Below, piece after piece: positions 1 through 9,864 of a stretch of 64,000 nucleotides of DNA (the stretch's first letter is position 1; each line of letters starts with the position of its first letter). The notes below the pieces were generated by a model. It ran no database searches and was not told the origin of the DNA. It worked only from the letters and a program-made list of their open reading frames with translations. A program made the translations under genes and the position numbers. This stretch comes from Bidens hawaiensis (taxonomy: Eukaryota; Streptophyta; Magnoliopsida; Asterales; Asteraceae), in assembly GCA_021521415.1 (NCBI GenBank), contig JAIQDT010000107.1, positions 1,116,001 through 1,180,000 on the forward strand, given 5' to 3'.

Positions 1-1696
1 TCTTGGAAAGCCTTTTCATTTTTCTTAAGTTTAAAATTCTCAGATTTTATTCTTTCCATATCTCTAATTAAATTGTCATTATGAAGCTTATATAGTTCTA
101 TTTTCTCAACACAATCTAAAGAACATGGTTGAAAACTTACCTCAGATGAATTGGTAGAAGTGAACGCCATATATGCAAATTGAAGTTCCTTGATCTTCTC
201 CTCAGTAGCGTTTTCTTCTCTAGTGTCTTCAACATTGGTAAAGTTTGCGGTCTGGTTTCCAATGTTGAGTGCAACCATCTGACCTTTCCAAGAGAACTGT
301 TGAGCAACCATTCCTCTTTCACTGTTACCTGAACTACCTCCAGCCTCACCTCTAGCAGTTCCAACTAGAACCAATGCTCTTTCCGTGTTTCGATCCTTCC
401 CTGGGTTAGTACATTCACGAGAAAAATGACCCAGCTCGTGATAGTTGTAGCACCTAAGAGTGTATTTGTTAAAACCCACCTTTTGATTATTAGGCATGTT
501 CCAATTACTTCTATTCGTCCTCTTGGTGAACTTCTTCGCATGAAAATCTGCCATGGCGATTTGCCACGAGATGCCCATTTCTTCAACATCATCAGGATGG
601 ATCTGATCAAGTTCAGCAGCAACCACAGGTTGAACCAAGTCTTCAGCCAAAAATGCATTATAACAGTTCATGAATCCCGCCATAAGAGCTATATTCTCCT
701 GAGTCTCTTTTGGTATAGAAGGAATGTGACTGAAGTTCTGACTGGGAGTGCCCCCTGAGTGAGTAGGTTTTCCAGTATCATTTGAAGATTTTCCGGATTT
801 AGTGAAGAATACTGGAGCTGGTTGGGGTGGGATGGAAGATGATTGGCCTTGAGTAGATGAGAACATCTGGAAATTTCCCTGAGGTGGTTGTTGAGTAGCC
901 TTGAACATTGAGAAACTATCTTGGGAGATGAGAGCACTGTTAGACGCAACGTTGTACCCAGCAGCACTGTAGGAACTGGCATGATTAATTGCATGTTGCT
1001 TATCATCCATGTCACACGCCTTGATAGTAGCTATCATCTCAGTTATAGACATTTGGTTTAGATCTTTAGTCTTCTTGATAACAGCAAAACATTCATATCC
1101 CAACTCTTTGGCAATGAGTTCACCAGTTTGTTATTTATTTTAGAGGTCTGCAGATAAATACTTGCTAATCTCATTTCAGTCACCAGTGATATGAACCTTT
1201 GAATTTGGGATTCCAACGTTTCTCCCAGAACATGATTAAACATGTTGAACTTTTGTCTCAACAAGTCTTGGCGACTTCTTTTCATATCCTCATTCCCCTC
1301 ATACACCTCAATCAGTGCCTCCCATAACTCTTTAGCAGACTGAAGCTCTCTAAATTGAAGGGCAATCTCGGGTGAGAGTTCCATGGTTAGAGTAGAGAGA
1401 GCCTTTTCATCTTCCTCAACTTTAGCAAAGTCATCATCGTCATACTGAGCAACATGTTTCACAATGACTTCAGTTGAGTTTTCCTTTTGATAGGTGATTC
1501 TCTGAGGCCTCCTTACAATACTTCTCCATACTTTGGAATCTTTCATCCTAACGTATTTCTCAAAACGAAAACTCCATTCACTAAACCCCTCATGAGACAA
1601 GAGACGAGGTATACTAGTGGTGGTCCCCATGATAGAATCCAGTTCATGATGAAGTGATGAGTTGGCTGAATTGTTACCATTTGTTAACTGTTCCAT
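1..1696 (-). pseudogene. gag: Copia (Sirevirus-like) gag, frameshifted, runs off left edge
   Basis: This is the capsid-nucleocapsid gene of a Ty1/copia retrotransposon on the minus strand; pol would lie left of the window. The first frame (1696 to 1058, 212 residues) starts with an ATG and has the copia gag fold known as UBN2: a Trp/Phe-rich N-terminus, an ELW..L...YEGNEDMK stretch and a LVNSLPKSWD motif. Near 1084-1088 a short T run appears one base short; the product continues in the neighbouring frame, open to base 1. That frame holds a zinc knuckle at 411-452, but its second Cys is Tyr (codon 443-441). A Ser/Gln-rich linker precedes the knuckle and a K/E-rich helical tail follows. The family assignment is secure from motifs; the Sirevirus lineage is inferred from overall style. 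The frameshift and the damaged knuckle make it a pseudogene. Confidence 0.85.
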
Positions 1697-2172
1697 CTTA
1701 ATTGGATTAATTGATTTATTTTAGGTCCAAAGATTACTTAGGTCAAAATATAAAGCCCAAATCAGATTGATCAGGCCCAAACAACGATAACAATCTATTC
1801 AACAGAGAACACCCATTTGACCGAAAACCCAAACGTTGACCGAAAACCAAACTCACACTAGAACTGCCTTAGCCGATAACAAATAGTGGCCGAGAAATGG
1901 TCTTGGCCGAGAACTAACACTGGCCGAGAACTGATCTTGGCTGAGAACTAACAGTAGCTGAAAATTGATCTTCGCCGAGAACAATCTTTTGCCGAGAACA
2001 CTAATTCTCAACAAACTCAATCTCAGTGTAACAAACTTCCATGAAAAAGGGATCTTGATTTGTTTCCAAACCAAAATCAATTCCTTCCCCAAAAAGAACA
2101 GATCCTTCTCTTCTCCGATGAACAGTTCGCCGGAAACACTAAAACCGTCACCAAGAAATAGAAATCTTGAAT
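1697..2172 (-). other. 5' leader of the minus-strand copia element with a short repeat array
   Basis: This untranslated stretch separates the copia primer site from the gag start. Between about 1865 and 2000 the plus strand repeats a GGCCGAGAAC core roughly every 20 bases (at least six variants, some decayed). No coding potential is visible on either strand. A repetitive leader could be a packaging or structural element, but that is speculation. Confidence 0.6.
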
Positions 2173-2184
2173 CCTTGATACCAA
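2173..2184 (-). promoter_or_regulatory. Primer binding site (tRNA-Met type)
   Basis: Read on the minus strand, TTGGTATCAAGG lies just inside the LTR end (..TTACA). The TGGTATCA core matches the complement of initiator tRNA-Met; the following bases do not match. Its position between the LTR and the gag leader supports the call. Confidence 0.7.
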
Positions 2185-2185
2185 T

Positions 2186-2441
2186 TGTAAGTCCCGAATC
2201 AGGATCACTACAATTATGATATCAATACACAAGTATTGGTGCGGAATACCAACACTTGGTGACTCAAGAACACAAATAAACAAAAATACGTAACACAGGG
2301 ATTGCTTCAAAACACACGTATTATTGAAATACGGCGGGTGCTTAAGCACTATTACAACCTCGTCTAGTAAACACGTAGACGGCCAAGATTACAAGTGAAC
2401 GAACAACCAAACCCTATACAATGGATGAACTATATATAGGG
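2186..2441 (-). repeat. Partial 5' LTR of the minus-strand copia element
   Basis: On the plus strand this begins TGTAAGTCCC right after the primer site, so on the minus strand the LTR ends ..GGGACTTACA. Only about 256 bases (U5/R and the promoter) survive before element A interrupts it. A TATA-like CTATATATAG at 2430-2439 reads identically on both strands and sits where the LTR promoter should be. The remaining U3 is not visible on the other side of element A, so it was probably lost in the deletion that also truncated A. Confidence 0.7.
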
Positions 2442-3846
2442 TGTAACGATTCCGGCAAATTCAGGTATACCCTAGCCGGAATATACCATTTATGTGTTAT
2501 TTAATACTGAATATATAAATTATAATGTGTTTATACGAGTATATAAGATTCACAAGTATGAATTATACTCGAATGTACAGCTAGTTGTATTGGAATTACG
2601 ATTAACCGATGAACGATTATTGAAACCCGATCGAATCGGGGATTACATTATAGACGAAATATATGATGTTTAGTAAGGTTTACGAAGTATTAAGGCTACG
2701 GGATAAGTGAATTATAGCACAGAAAAAGGATTTCGATTTATTGGTACGTCGGTACGATAAACGAAACCTTTAACATCAAACCAAGCAAGAGAAGATCGAT
2801 CAAGCCGAAAAAGATGCACAATGACCGACAATATGATGTGTTGAGTCAATAAATGTCATGGTTTAAGTTTTTAAAGTTTTTAAATCGGTTTTATATAAAT
2901 TTTATTTTTAAGCCGAAATCGACCGTTTTAGCCTCGTTTTAAGCCGAATTAAGTGTTTAACCGAAAAACGAACTGAACCAGATTATCCACAACATTATCC
3001 GGATTACACAATCCGAATGTGTGGCCAAGGTTTGAGATGTGGGCCCCACCCCACACCATACATGGACCGATCGGTCCATTTGGTGCACAAACACATATCA
3101 TTTTCTTTTTTTAACACTCCAACTCCACATTTCTCTCAACACTCTTCAACATTCATCCAAAAACCCAAGTTTTTAAGCAAGAATCATAAGGTATAAACAT
3201 ATTATTATGGTTTAATCTTGGTTTTTAATTCCAAAATCTTGATAAAATGAGGTTTCAAGTGAAAAATGGGTGAAAACCCGAGATGAAACCGATTCTTGCA
3301 TGATCAAGTGATGTATACAAGTTATACAAGGGATCTTGGTCCAAGAAAGGAGTTAAAAGAGTCAAAAACGAAATTTTACGGTTAAAATCTTTGTTTTGAT
3401 GTCTTAACCGAAACCATGAAAGGAATGGCTTGATTGTGGGTATAACTTGCTTGGTGTGGTGTTATTGTGCTTGTAGGTGTTATATCTAGTTGCTAGCAAA
3501 GGCTAGAAAGCAAGATCTTTGCGATCTAAAGCTAGAAACACAAGGTAGTTCGGTTTTTCGTATGATTTGTGTGATTTGGACAAATTGTGGTAGACTTAGA
3601 GTTGGGTCATGAAATTTCACAGAGATGATCTACACATGAAAATATGAGATCTGTGAAATTTTGGTAATTTTTGGATAAATGATGAATATTTGGTGAATTT
3701 AATGCTCGGTTTTGGCTAAAAATAGTGAAAAATAGCTAAACATCATGAAAAATTCTGGAAAAATTCAGATAAGCTTTTTATAACATATAAAAGTCACACA
3801 CAAAATTTCAGGTCCATTGGTGAAGTCTATGTAGGCTTTTCGGTAA

Positions 3847-4809
3847 AAATTCAGATAGGCTTTCTTAGTAATATGAGTTGAGAACTCTAGCTCACAAGTC
3901 GAGATACTCAATTGATCCAGCATCCACCAAGATGTATCAGGATATTAAGAATGAATATCGGTGGCCAGGTATGAAGAATGATGTAGTCGATTATGTTTGT
4001 AAGTGGTTAACTTTTTTGCAAGTTAAAGCAGAACACCAGAAACCTTATGGGAAAATTCAGCCTTTAGAGATACCTAAATGGAAATGGGAACAAATCACCA
4101 TGGATTTCATAACTAAGCTACCGGGTACAGCTAAACATCATGATAACATTTGGGTGATAGTGGACCGTTTGACTAGAAGTGCTCACGTTCTACCTATACG
4201 AGAGGCTATCTCGTCGGATACGTTAGCAAATGTGTTCATAAAAGAGGTTGTGGCTAAGCATGGAGTGCCGTTGAAGATCTTGTCTGATAGAGATACTCAC
4301 TTTACTTCGAGATTTTGGAAGAAGTTCCATGAAGCTATGGGAACAAGACTGAACAATAGTACAACGTATCATCCTCAAACAGATGGGCAGTCTGAAAGGA
4401 CTATTCAAACCCTTGAGAATATGCTACGTGCTTGTGTTTTAGACTTTAGGGGAAGTTGGGATGACCATCTGTATCTTGCACAATTCTTTTATAACAATGA
4501 ATACCATTCAAGTATCGGTATGTCGTTGTTCGAGATGTTGTATGGTAGGTGTTAAAGAACTCCTGTATGTTGGGGAGAGATTGGTCAGAAAGAGATTGGA
4601 ATTTGGGAATTTGGGCAAGAAACCTCTTCAAGGTTCGATCAAATCAAGGTAAGAATGAAAACTCCTCAAGACCGAGAAGTCATATGTCGATAAGCGACGA
4701 CGACCGATTGAGTTTAACGTTGGTGACAATGTGATGCTTAAGGTCTCGCCTTGGAAGGGAATAAAAGGTGAGACTTTGAGTAAAACTTGGTCGTTCACTT
4801 AGAATTCCA
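3847..4809 (+). pseudogene. Captured gypsy integrase fragment inside the 5' LTR
   Basis: A 225-residue open stretch (3878-4555) encodes the integrase N-terminal zinc region and catalytic core of a gypsy family clearly different from element A's own integrase. Catalytic D (MDFI), D (SDRD) and E (QSERTI) are present. In the zinc region both cysteines of the C-x2-C pair are changed (KW and TF where KC and TC are expected). After a stop at 4553-4555, decayed downstream sequence includes a KSYVDKRRRPIEF-like stretch and a VSPWKG motif at about 4670-4770. The first codon of the open stretch is TTG, so translation as shown is doubtful. The same fragment lies at the equivalent place in the 3' LTR with two amino-acid differences, so it was part of the LTR before the last transposition. 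Confidence 0.85.
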
Positions 4810-6690
4810 AGGGGGACTCCCCTTAGCCATTCATTTTCTTTTTTTCTTCAATCCAACTCTCAAAATTCTCTCCATCCTCCACACATTCAACCAAAAATCT
4901 TTGATTTTTAACCAGATTCACAAGGTATAAAAATGTTGTTATGGTTGAAACTTGGTTTTTAATTCCATAATCTTGAGAAAATGAGGTTTCAAGTGAAAAA
5001 TGGGTGAAAACCCGAGATGAAACCGATTCTTGCATGATCAAGTGATGTATACAAGTTATACAAGGGATCTTGGTCCAAGAAAGGAGTTAAAAGAGTCAAA
5101 AACGAATTTTTACGGTTAAAATCTTTGTTTCTTTATCATAACCGAAACCATGAAAGAAATGGCTTGATTGTGGGTGTAACTTGCTTGGTGTGGTGTTATT
5201 GTGCTTGTAGGTGTTATATCTAGTTGCTAGCAAAGGCTATAAAGCAAGATCTTTGCGATCTAAAGCTAGAAACACAAGGTAGTTCGGTTTTTCGTATGAT
5301 TTGTGTGATTTGGACAGATTGTGGTAGACTTAGATTTGGGTCATGAAATTGCACAGAGATAATCTACACATGAAAATATGAGATCTGTGAAATTTTGGTA
5401 ATATTTGGATAAAGGATGAATATTTGGTGAATTTAATGCTCGGTTTTGGCTAAAAATGGTGAAAAATAGCTAAACATCATGAAAAATTCTGGACAAATTC
5501 AGATAAGCTTTTTATAATATATAAAAGTCACACACAAAATTTCAGGTCCATTGGAGAAGTCTAAGTAGGCTTTTCGGTAAAACGAGTTCTAGGGCTTTCT
5601 AGCTCGGTTTTGGTAAAAATGGCATGAAAAATGAGTTTTTGGTTCTGTCAAAATTACTGGGAACTATGTGGATGGCAGGAGTCATCCCAGAAAAAATTGG
5701 GATTTTTATAAGGTCGTTTGGTATTTTCGACATATTTGGTGTTTAAATGACGTTTAAAAATAGATAAATAAATGTTAAATATAAAAATTAATTCTGGAAA
5801 TATTTTTATAAAATTCCTTACTGTCAAAAACTGATTTGTGCAAAATTTCAAGATCCGAGACTAAACGGATAATTATTTGTGCTAAACAGAACATAAAAAC
5901 AAACTTTTAAAGCTTAAAACGCGTAAACCGGCAAAGTTCGCCTAAGCGAGCTGACTGGTGTATAAAAACCCTAAAAATGGACTATTTTCATGAAACTAAG
6001 TTAATCAAGTAAAAATAAATCATCCGAAAGTAATTCGGATGATTTGGGTAATTTTACCCGATTTAGCAGTTTCCGGTATACTAAAGACGGAAACGGGCCC
6101 CGCGGCCAAACGGGGTGTCTAAACCGAGCTCTAATTTCACCACTTTAATTAAAATATCAGTAACAACTATTTTCGGGTCGTATGTGAACAAACTCATTTT
6201 TGAAAACATAAAGACGGTTAACCGTGCTAGGCACGCAAAACGAGAAAACAAACTAATGGTAATTTTGACTAAAGAACTCTAAGTGATATCACAATCTAAG
6301 TCCTGAGAAGTGTTTCGGGGTTAACATTGTCCCCGGATCGTGTACGGTACTAGGTTAACAGTGTCCCCAGACGTACCGGTTAACACGAATTTAAGTTATA
6401 TTAATAGAAATTGTGTAGTAACGACTTAGGGATCGTATTACAGATCCGGACCGGTAGCTGTGCACAGTATTACATCTTTGCTCACAAAAAGGTGAGTTTC
6501 ACGAGCCCCTTTTTACTGAACTGTTTTAAATATTTTCCCGGGGCGGAAAGCATGTTTTTATCAAAGTGTTTAAGTACATGCCGATCGCATGGAAATGAAT
6601 GTATTTATATAATGTTTATTGTACGGGAATCGTACGGTAATTTATTAAGATGGTAATTGTCTGAGTTGCTAATATTGTAAGGCCCGAAAC
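4810..6690 (+). other. Second LTR-like segment of the composite 5' LTR
   Basis: From about 4830 this copies an upstream LTR stretch (same order, high identity from about 4980 to 5580), then continues as unique LTR sequence. I see no credible gene. Short phrases resembling the downstream 39-bp repeat (GTTAACA.TGTCCCC) already occur at about 6320-6380, suggesting the array grew from them. Confidence 0.6.
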
Positions 6691-6691
6691 A

Positions 6692-6905
6692 GTTTTCTGG
6701 GTTAACAGTGTCCCCAGAGGTTATTAAACGTATTTCTGGGTTAACAGTTTCCCCAGAGGTTATTAAATGTGTTTCTGGGTTAACAGTGTCCCCAGAGGTT
6801 ATTAAATGTGTTTCTGGGTTAACAGTGTCCCCAGAGGTTATTAAATGTGTTTCTGGGTTAACAGTGTCCCCAGTGGTATTTGTTGTGTTTCTGGGTTAAC
6901 AGAGG
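6692..6905 (+). repeat. 39-bp tandem repeat in the 5' LTR
   Basis: About five head-to-tail units, each with GGGTTAACAGTGTCCCCAG followed by AGGTTATTAAATGTG-type sequence. The last unit is degenerate. Because 39 is a multiple of three, one frame stays open and reads a 13-residue repeat, but it has no other gene-like property. Confidence 0.9.
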
Positions 6906-7301
6906 TTTCACTTGTGGACTCAGCATAATTACATCGCTAATTTATGATTATTATAATGATTTGTCCTGGTTTACTTAAATTAGTGAAACTCACCAACTAT
7001 TCGTAGTTGACCCGTTTTCTTTACATGCTTTTTAGGTACACCCAAATTGGAATGAGTGATACATACTTGATGATGTGTGCTATTTTGTGGAAGCTTAAGG
7101 GTCTATATTTTGTATTAAATATGTTAATGTACTATCGGTAAAACTTATGTGATAACGCCTAGACGGTAACGAAACTTGGAACAATGTAATACTTTTAAAT
7201 TAATGTAGTGGTGTTTTCTTTATAAGCAATGCTGTTGATATCAGATGTGTCTGTTGCATCCCGTTTACGTTTCCGCTGCGGTTAAGGGGTGTTACAGAAC
7301 T

Positions 7302-7315
7302 TGGTATCAGAGCCA
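7302..7315 (+). promoter_or_regulatory. Primer binding site of element A
   Basis: TGGTATCAGAGCCA, complementary to the 3' end of plant initiator tRNA-Met, five bases after the LTR end. It defines the 5' LTR boundary at 7296. Confidence 0.92.
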
Positions 7316-7660
7316 TTGGTTATAAAGAATTAGGATGTCTTTAAAAGATACCTAAAATATAACCAGTAGCTCAAGTGTTATAGGATCTGAATATCAACTA
7401 ATAATTTATTGTGACAAGGTCTGGATGAACTTGGGTGGACAAGTGAGTTATTATGGTCCGGAACATAATAACAGACTTGTCCGCACGAGAGAATTCAGGG
7501 GAAGTCACGGGGGACTTTAATAGGTAAAATTGGCAACATATGTGCAAATATATGATAATATTGTTATGTGGTCAAGTTGTATAAGTAAGTGCATATTTAT
7601 TTGTTTATGATTTACACTATGGAAAGAACTATATGTTTGTTAACTTGTGTGCAGGAAAGA

Positions 7661-8260
7661 ATGTCGAGGACTCCTAGTTTGTCGGTGGAGGAGGACCCGG
7701 AGGAAGTCAGCTCCGGGAACTCTGGGAGCCTACGCGTATCATCCAGCTCTGAGCCTAGCGAGGCTAGTCGTAGGAGCTCTGGCCAGTCCTCCCCAGTCAG
7801 GATTGTCAGATCCCCTACCCCGCCCGCACCACAGGCCATCCCTGTTCCCCCCGGATTCGGACCCCGCCTCACGGCGCGGATCAGTGTCCTGCATGTTCCA
7901 CCGACCTCTCCCCCACCCAGACCTGCTACCCGCAGGGGCGAGTCCTCCCTCTCCCAGCCCGAGCCTGTGACTCCACCTGTGTGGGGTCTCCCTAGGCAGG
8001 AAAGGGACGCGGCGGCATGGCTTCGAGTGCTCACCGAGCAGGTGAATGAGCACTCCGCCGCCTTGACAGTGGGAGTGCAGAGGCGAATGTACTTGGGGGA
8101 CTGCATACTGGACCACCAGTATGCGATTTCGCAGCTGAAGAGGGAGTGCTCATACTCCCAGTGGATGATCGGCCGGATGGAGATGCGGATCCGGGTTATG
8201 CTGGCTGTGATGGTGGTGTTGGTGGCTATTTTGGTGGGGTTGGTATACCACCGTGTTTAG
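7661..8260 (+). CDS. Small ORF upstream of gag with a C-terminal membrane segment
   Basis: An ATG at 7661 gives 199 residues. The frame is open further upstream to 7589, but I prefer 7661: it follows TTGTGTGCAG, which looks like a splice acceptor, and the coding-like GC-rich composition starts there. The N-terminal half is Ser/Pro/Glu-rich and probably disordered. A more regular region (WLRVLTEQVNEHSAAL.., then QLKRE..) may be helical. The last ~22 residues are a hydrophobic Val/Leu/Ala run ending YHRV, a likely tail anchor. It has no domain I recognise, and standard gypsy elements have no gene between primer site and gag. It is GC-richer than the flanking LTR, as expected of maintained coding sequence. 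Function unknown; expression by splicing is an inference. Confidence 0.6.
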   Translation: MSRTPSLSVEEDPEEVSSGNSGSLRVSSSSEPSEASRRSSGQSSPVRIVRSPTPPAPQAIPVPPGFGPRLTARISVLHVPPTSPPPRPATRRGESSLSQPEPVTPPVWGLPRQERDAAAWLRVLTEQVNEHSAALTVGVQRRMYLGDCILDHQYAISQLKRECSYSQWMIGRMEMRIRVMLAVMVVLVAILVGLVYHRV

Positions 8261-8628
8261 TTGTGTTAGGATGGGAGTAGACAGGGACCGCTTTTTGATA
8301 CTCTGTGTAAGCAGTTAGTGGTGATGCTAACATAGAGTGAATCTTGGGTAGTTATAATACAACCACTGGCCCTTAGGGGGTCTCTTTTGGGGTATATAGT
8401 TATAGATACTTTTGGGTATCATTCAAGCACTGACCCATTGTGGGTTATGTCGAGATGATGCCGACATAGGCCCTATGTAGGAAAACTTAACTTATGTAAT
8501 GATGACAGGAAAGTATGTGAACTGACATGGATGTAATATGTACTAATGTTTATTAATGAATGGAATGTTTGTTGTGTTTTATGATTGGAACTTGTATTAA
8601 TTATATGTATTTTCTGATGATGTGTAGA
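8261..8628 (+). other. Spacer between the small ORF and gag
   Basis: No ORF of note. It ends TTCTGATGATGTGTAG directly before the gag ATG, which again resembles a splice acceptor, so the small ORF and gag could be expressed from alternatively spliced transcripts. Nothing else is visible. Confidence 0.4.
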
Positions 8629-9864
8629 ATGGCACCAAAACGATCAGCTCAAATGTCGGAAGTAGATGTGAGCCGTTTGATTGCTCAACAGTTAGAGGCG
8701 GCGATACCGGATATAGTATCGCGCATCGCCGCCAGTATTAATAATTCGACCAATCCAACCCCTCCGAGCAATCAAACGACCACCAATAATGACGGGGAAC
8801 AAAATGTTAATCCTCAACAGAATGATAACACGATTCCGAGTAATGACGCACCGCCTAGAGTGGTCGTTACGGACAGTAATGGCCCTATGCCAACTGTAGA
8901 GACGAACCATACTGAACCGATTCCTGCATCCAGGGGATGTTCGATCAAAGACTTTATGTTGTGCAAACCTCTAGAGTTTAGCGGGTCTGAAGGACCAAAT
9001 GGGTTGGTTAAGTGGATCGAGAAAATAGAATCAGTTGTGAACATCAGCAACTGCCCCGAGGACTGTGTTGTAAAGTACGCCACCTGCACATTCACGGACC
9101 ATGCCTTGACATGGTGGAACACGATAGTGCAGACCCGGGGTCAGGCGGCGACAAACCGCATGACCTGGACAGAGCTTAAGGCTCTTGTACTGGAACATTT
9201 CTGCCCGAAAAACGAATTGCAGAAATTAGAAAATGAATTGTGGAACCTGGAGATGCAGGGGGCAGACCATTTGTGTTATACGAACCGGTTTAATGAGTTG
9301 TCGCGATTGGTACCATGGTTGGTCACCCCAGAGTCGAAGAGGGTTGAGCGTTATATTTGGGGGCTAACTCCAGTTGTAAGGAGTATAGTCAATTCTGGGG
9401 GACACCAGACGTATGAGGGTGCGGTGACGCAAGCTGGTATCGTCACGTATGATTTCGTAAGGAGCGGGTCACTGAAGGTGGCGGGAGAATCCGCTGGGGG
9501 AAAACGGGGTACACATGACCATAGGATTCAGGAAAAGCAGCAAGGTAAACGTGCTAGGCCCGCTGCCCAGTACTACGCCATGACTAGTTCGGGCGGAAGG
9601 CAAGAACCGCAGACAAGGACGTTTTCCAGGTGTGGGAAATGCGGTTACCAACATGGAGGCGAGTGCAGGGTGGTAGTGTGCCATCGGTGTGGCAGGGAAG
9701 GGCACTCCGCACCGAGATGTAGGACAAACCTGAACAACCTGAACCGACAACCGCAACCTATCCGTGCGCAGCCATTTAGGACCCAACCAGCCCGACAACC
9801 AAACCCACAAGGAAATCAAGTGATGACCACCAGCCGTGCTTGCTTTGAATGCGGCAGCACATAG
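8629..9864 (+). CDS. gag: Gag of element A (capsid and zinc knuckles), ends at in-frame TAG
   Basis: 411 residues from the ATG at 8629. The N-terminus is polar and Asn/Thr-rich; the retrotransposon capsid domain follows (FSGSEGPNGLVKWIEKIE, then CTFTDHALTWWN, then LWNLEMQG). A basic linker leads to an atypical knuckle (C-x2-C-x3-H-x3-C, about 9634-9669), an intact C-x2-C-x4-H-x4-C knuckle (about 9679-9720) and a third at 9841-9882. A TAG (9862-9864) sits inside the third knuckle, directly before its His. Pol continues in the same frame. Chromoviruses usually have one continuous Gag-Pol ORF, so the TAG is either a recent inactivating mutation or a readthrough site. Nothing else in gag or pol is broken. 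Confidence 0.9.
   Translation: MAPKRSAQMSEVDVSRLIAQQLEAAIPDIVSRIAASINNSTNPTPPSNQTTTNNDGEQNVNPQQNDNTIPSNDAPPRVVVTDSNGPMPTVETNHTEPIPASRGCSIKDFMLCKPLEFSGSEGPNGLVKWIEKIESVVNISNCPEDCVVKYATCTFTDHALTWWNTIVQTRGQAATNRMTWTELKALVLEHFCPKNELQKLENELWNLEMQGADHLCYTNRFNELSRLVPWLVTPESKRVERYIWGLTPVVRSIVNSGGHQTYEGAVTQAGIVTYDFVRSGSLKVAGESAGGKRGTHDHRIQEKQQGKRARPAAQYYAMTSSGGRQEPQTRTFSRCGKCGYQHGGECRVVVCHRCGREGHSAPRCRTNLNNLNRQPQPIRAQPFRTQPARQPNPQGNQVMTTSRACFECGST

Larger units (their letters stand above)
2442..7296 (+). repeat. 5' LTR of element A (4.86 kb, composite)
   Basis: It starts TGTAACGATTCC, as does the 3' copy at 13372, and ends ..GGGGTGTTACA just before the primer site. It is chimeric. A first LTR-like segment (2442-3846) is followed by an integrase fragment (3847-4809). 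A second LTR-like segment then repeats about 0.7 kb of the first (about 4830-5580 resembles 3100-3846) before continuing to the LTR end. Near the end is a 39-bp tandem array. The downstream half (4810-7296) has no counterpart left in the 3' LTR, so its integrity cannot be cross-checked. Confidence 0.85.

Noticed and set aside
6708..6899. Repeat-peptide ORF (13-residue unit) as a gene
   Set aside because: It is a consequence of a 39-bp tandem repeat, divisible by three; no start context or flanking coding sequence.
7612..8116. Minus-strand ORFs across the small upstream ORF
   Set aside because: GC-rich shadow frames of 7661-8260; no domain and no start context.
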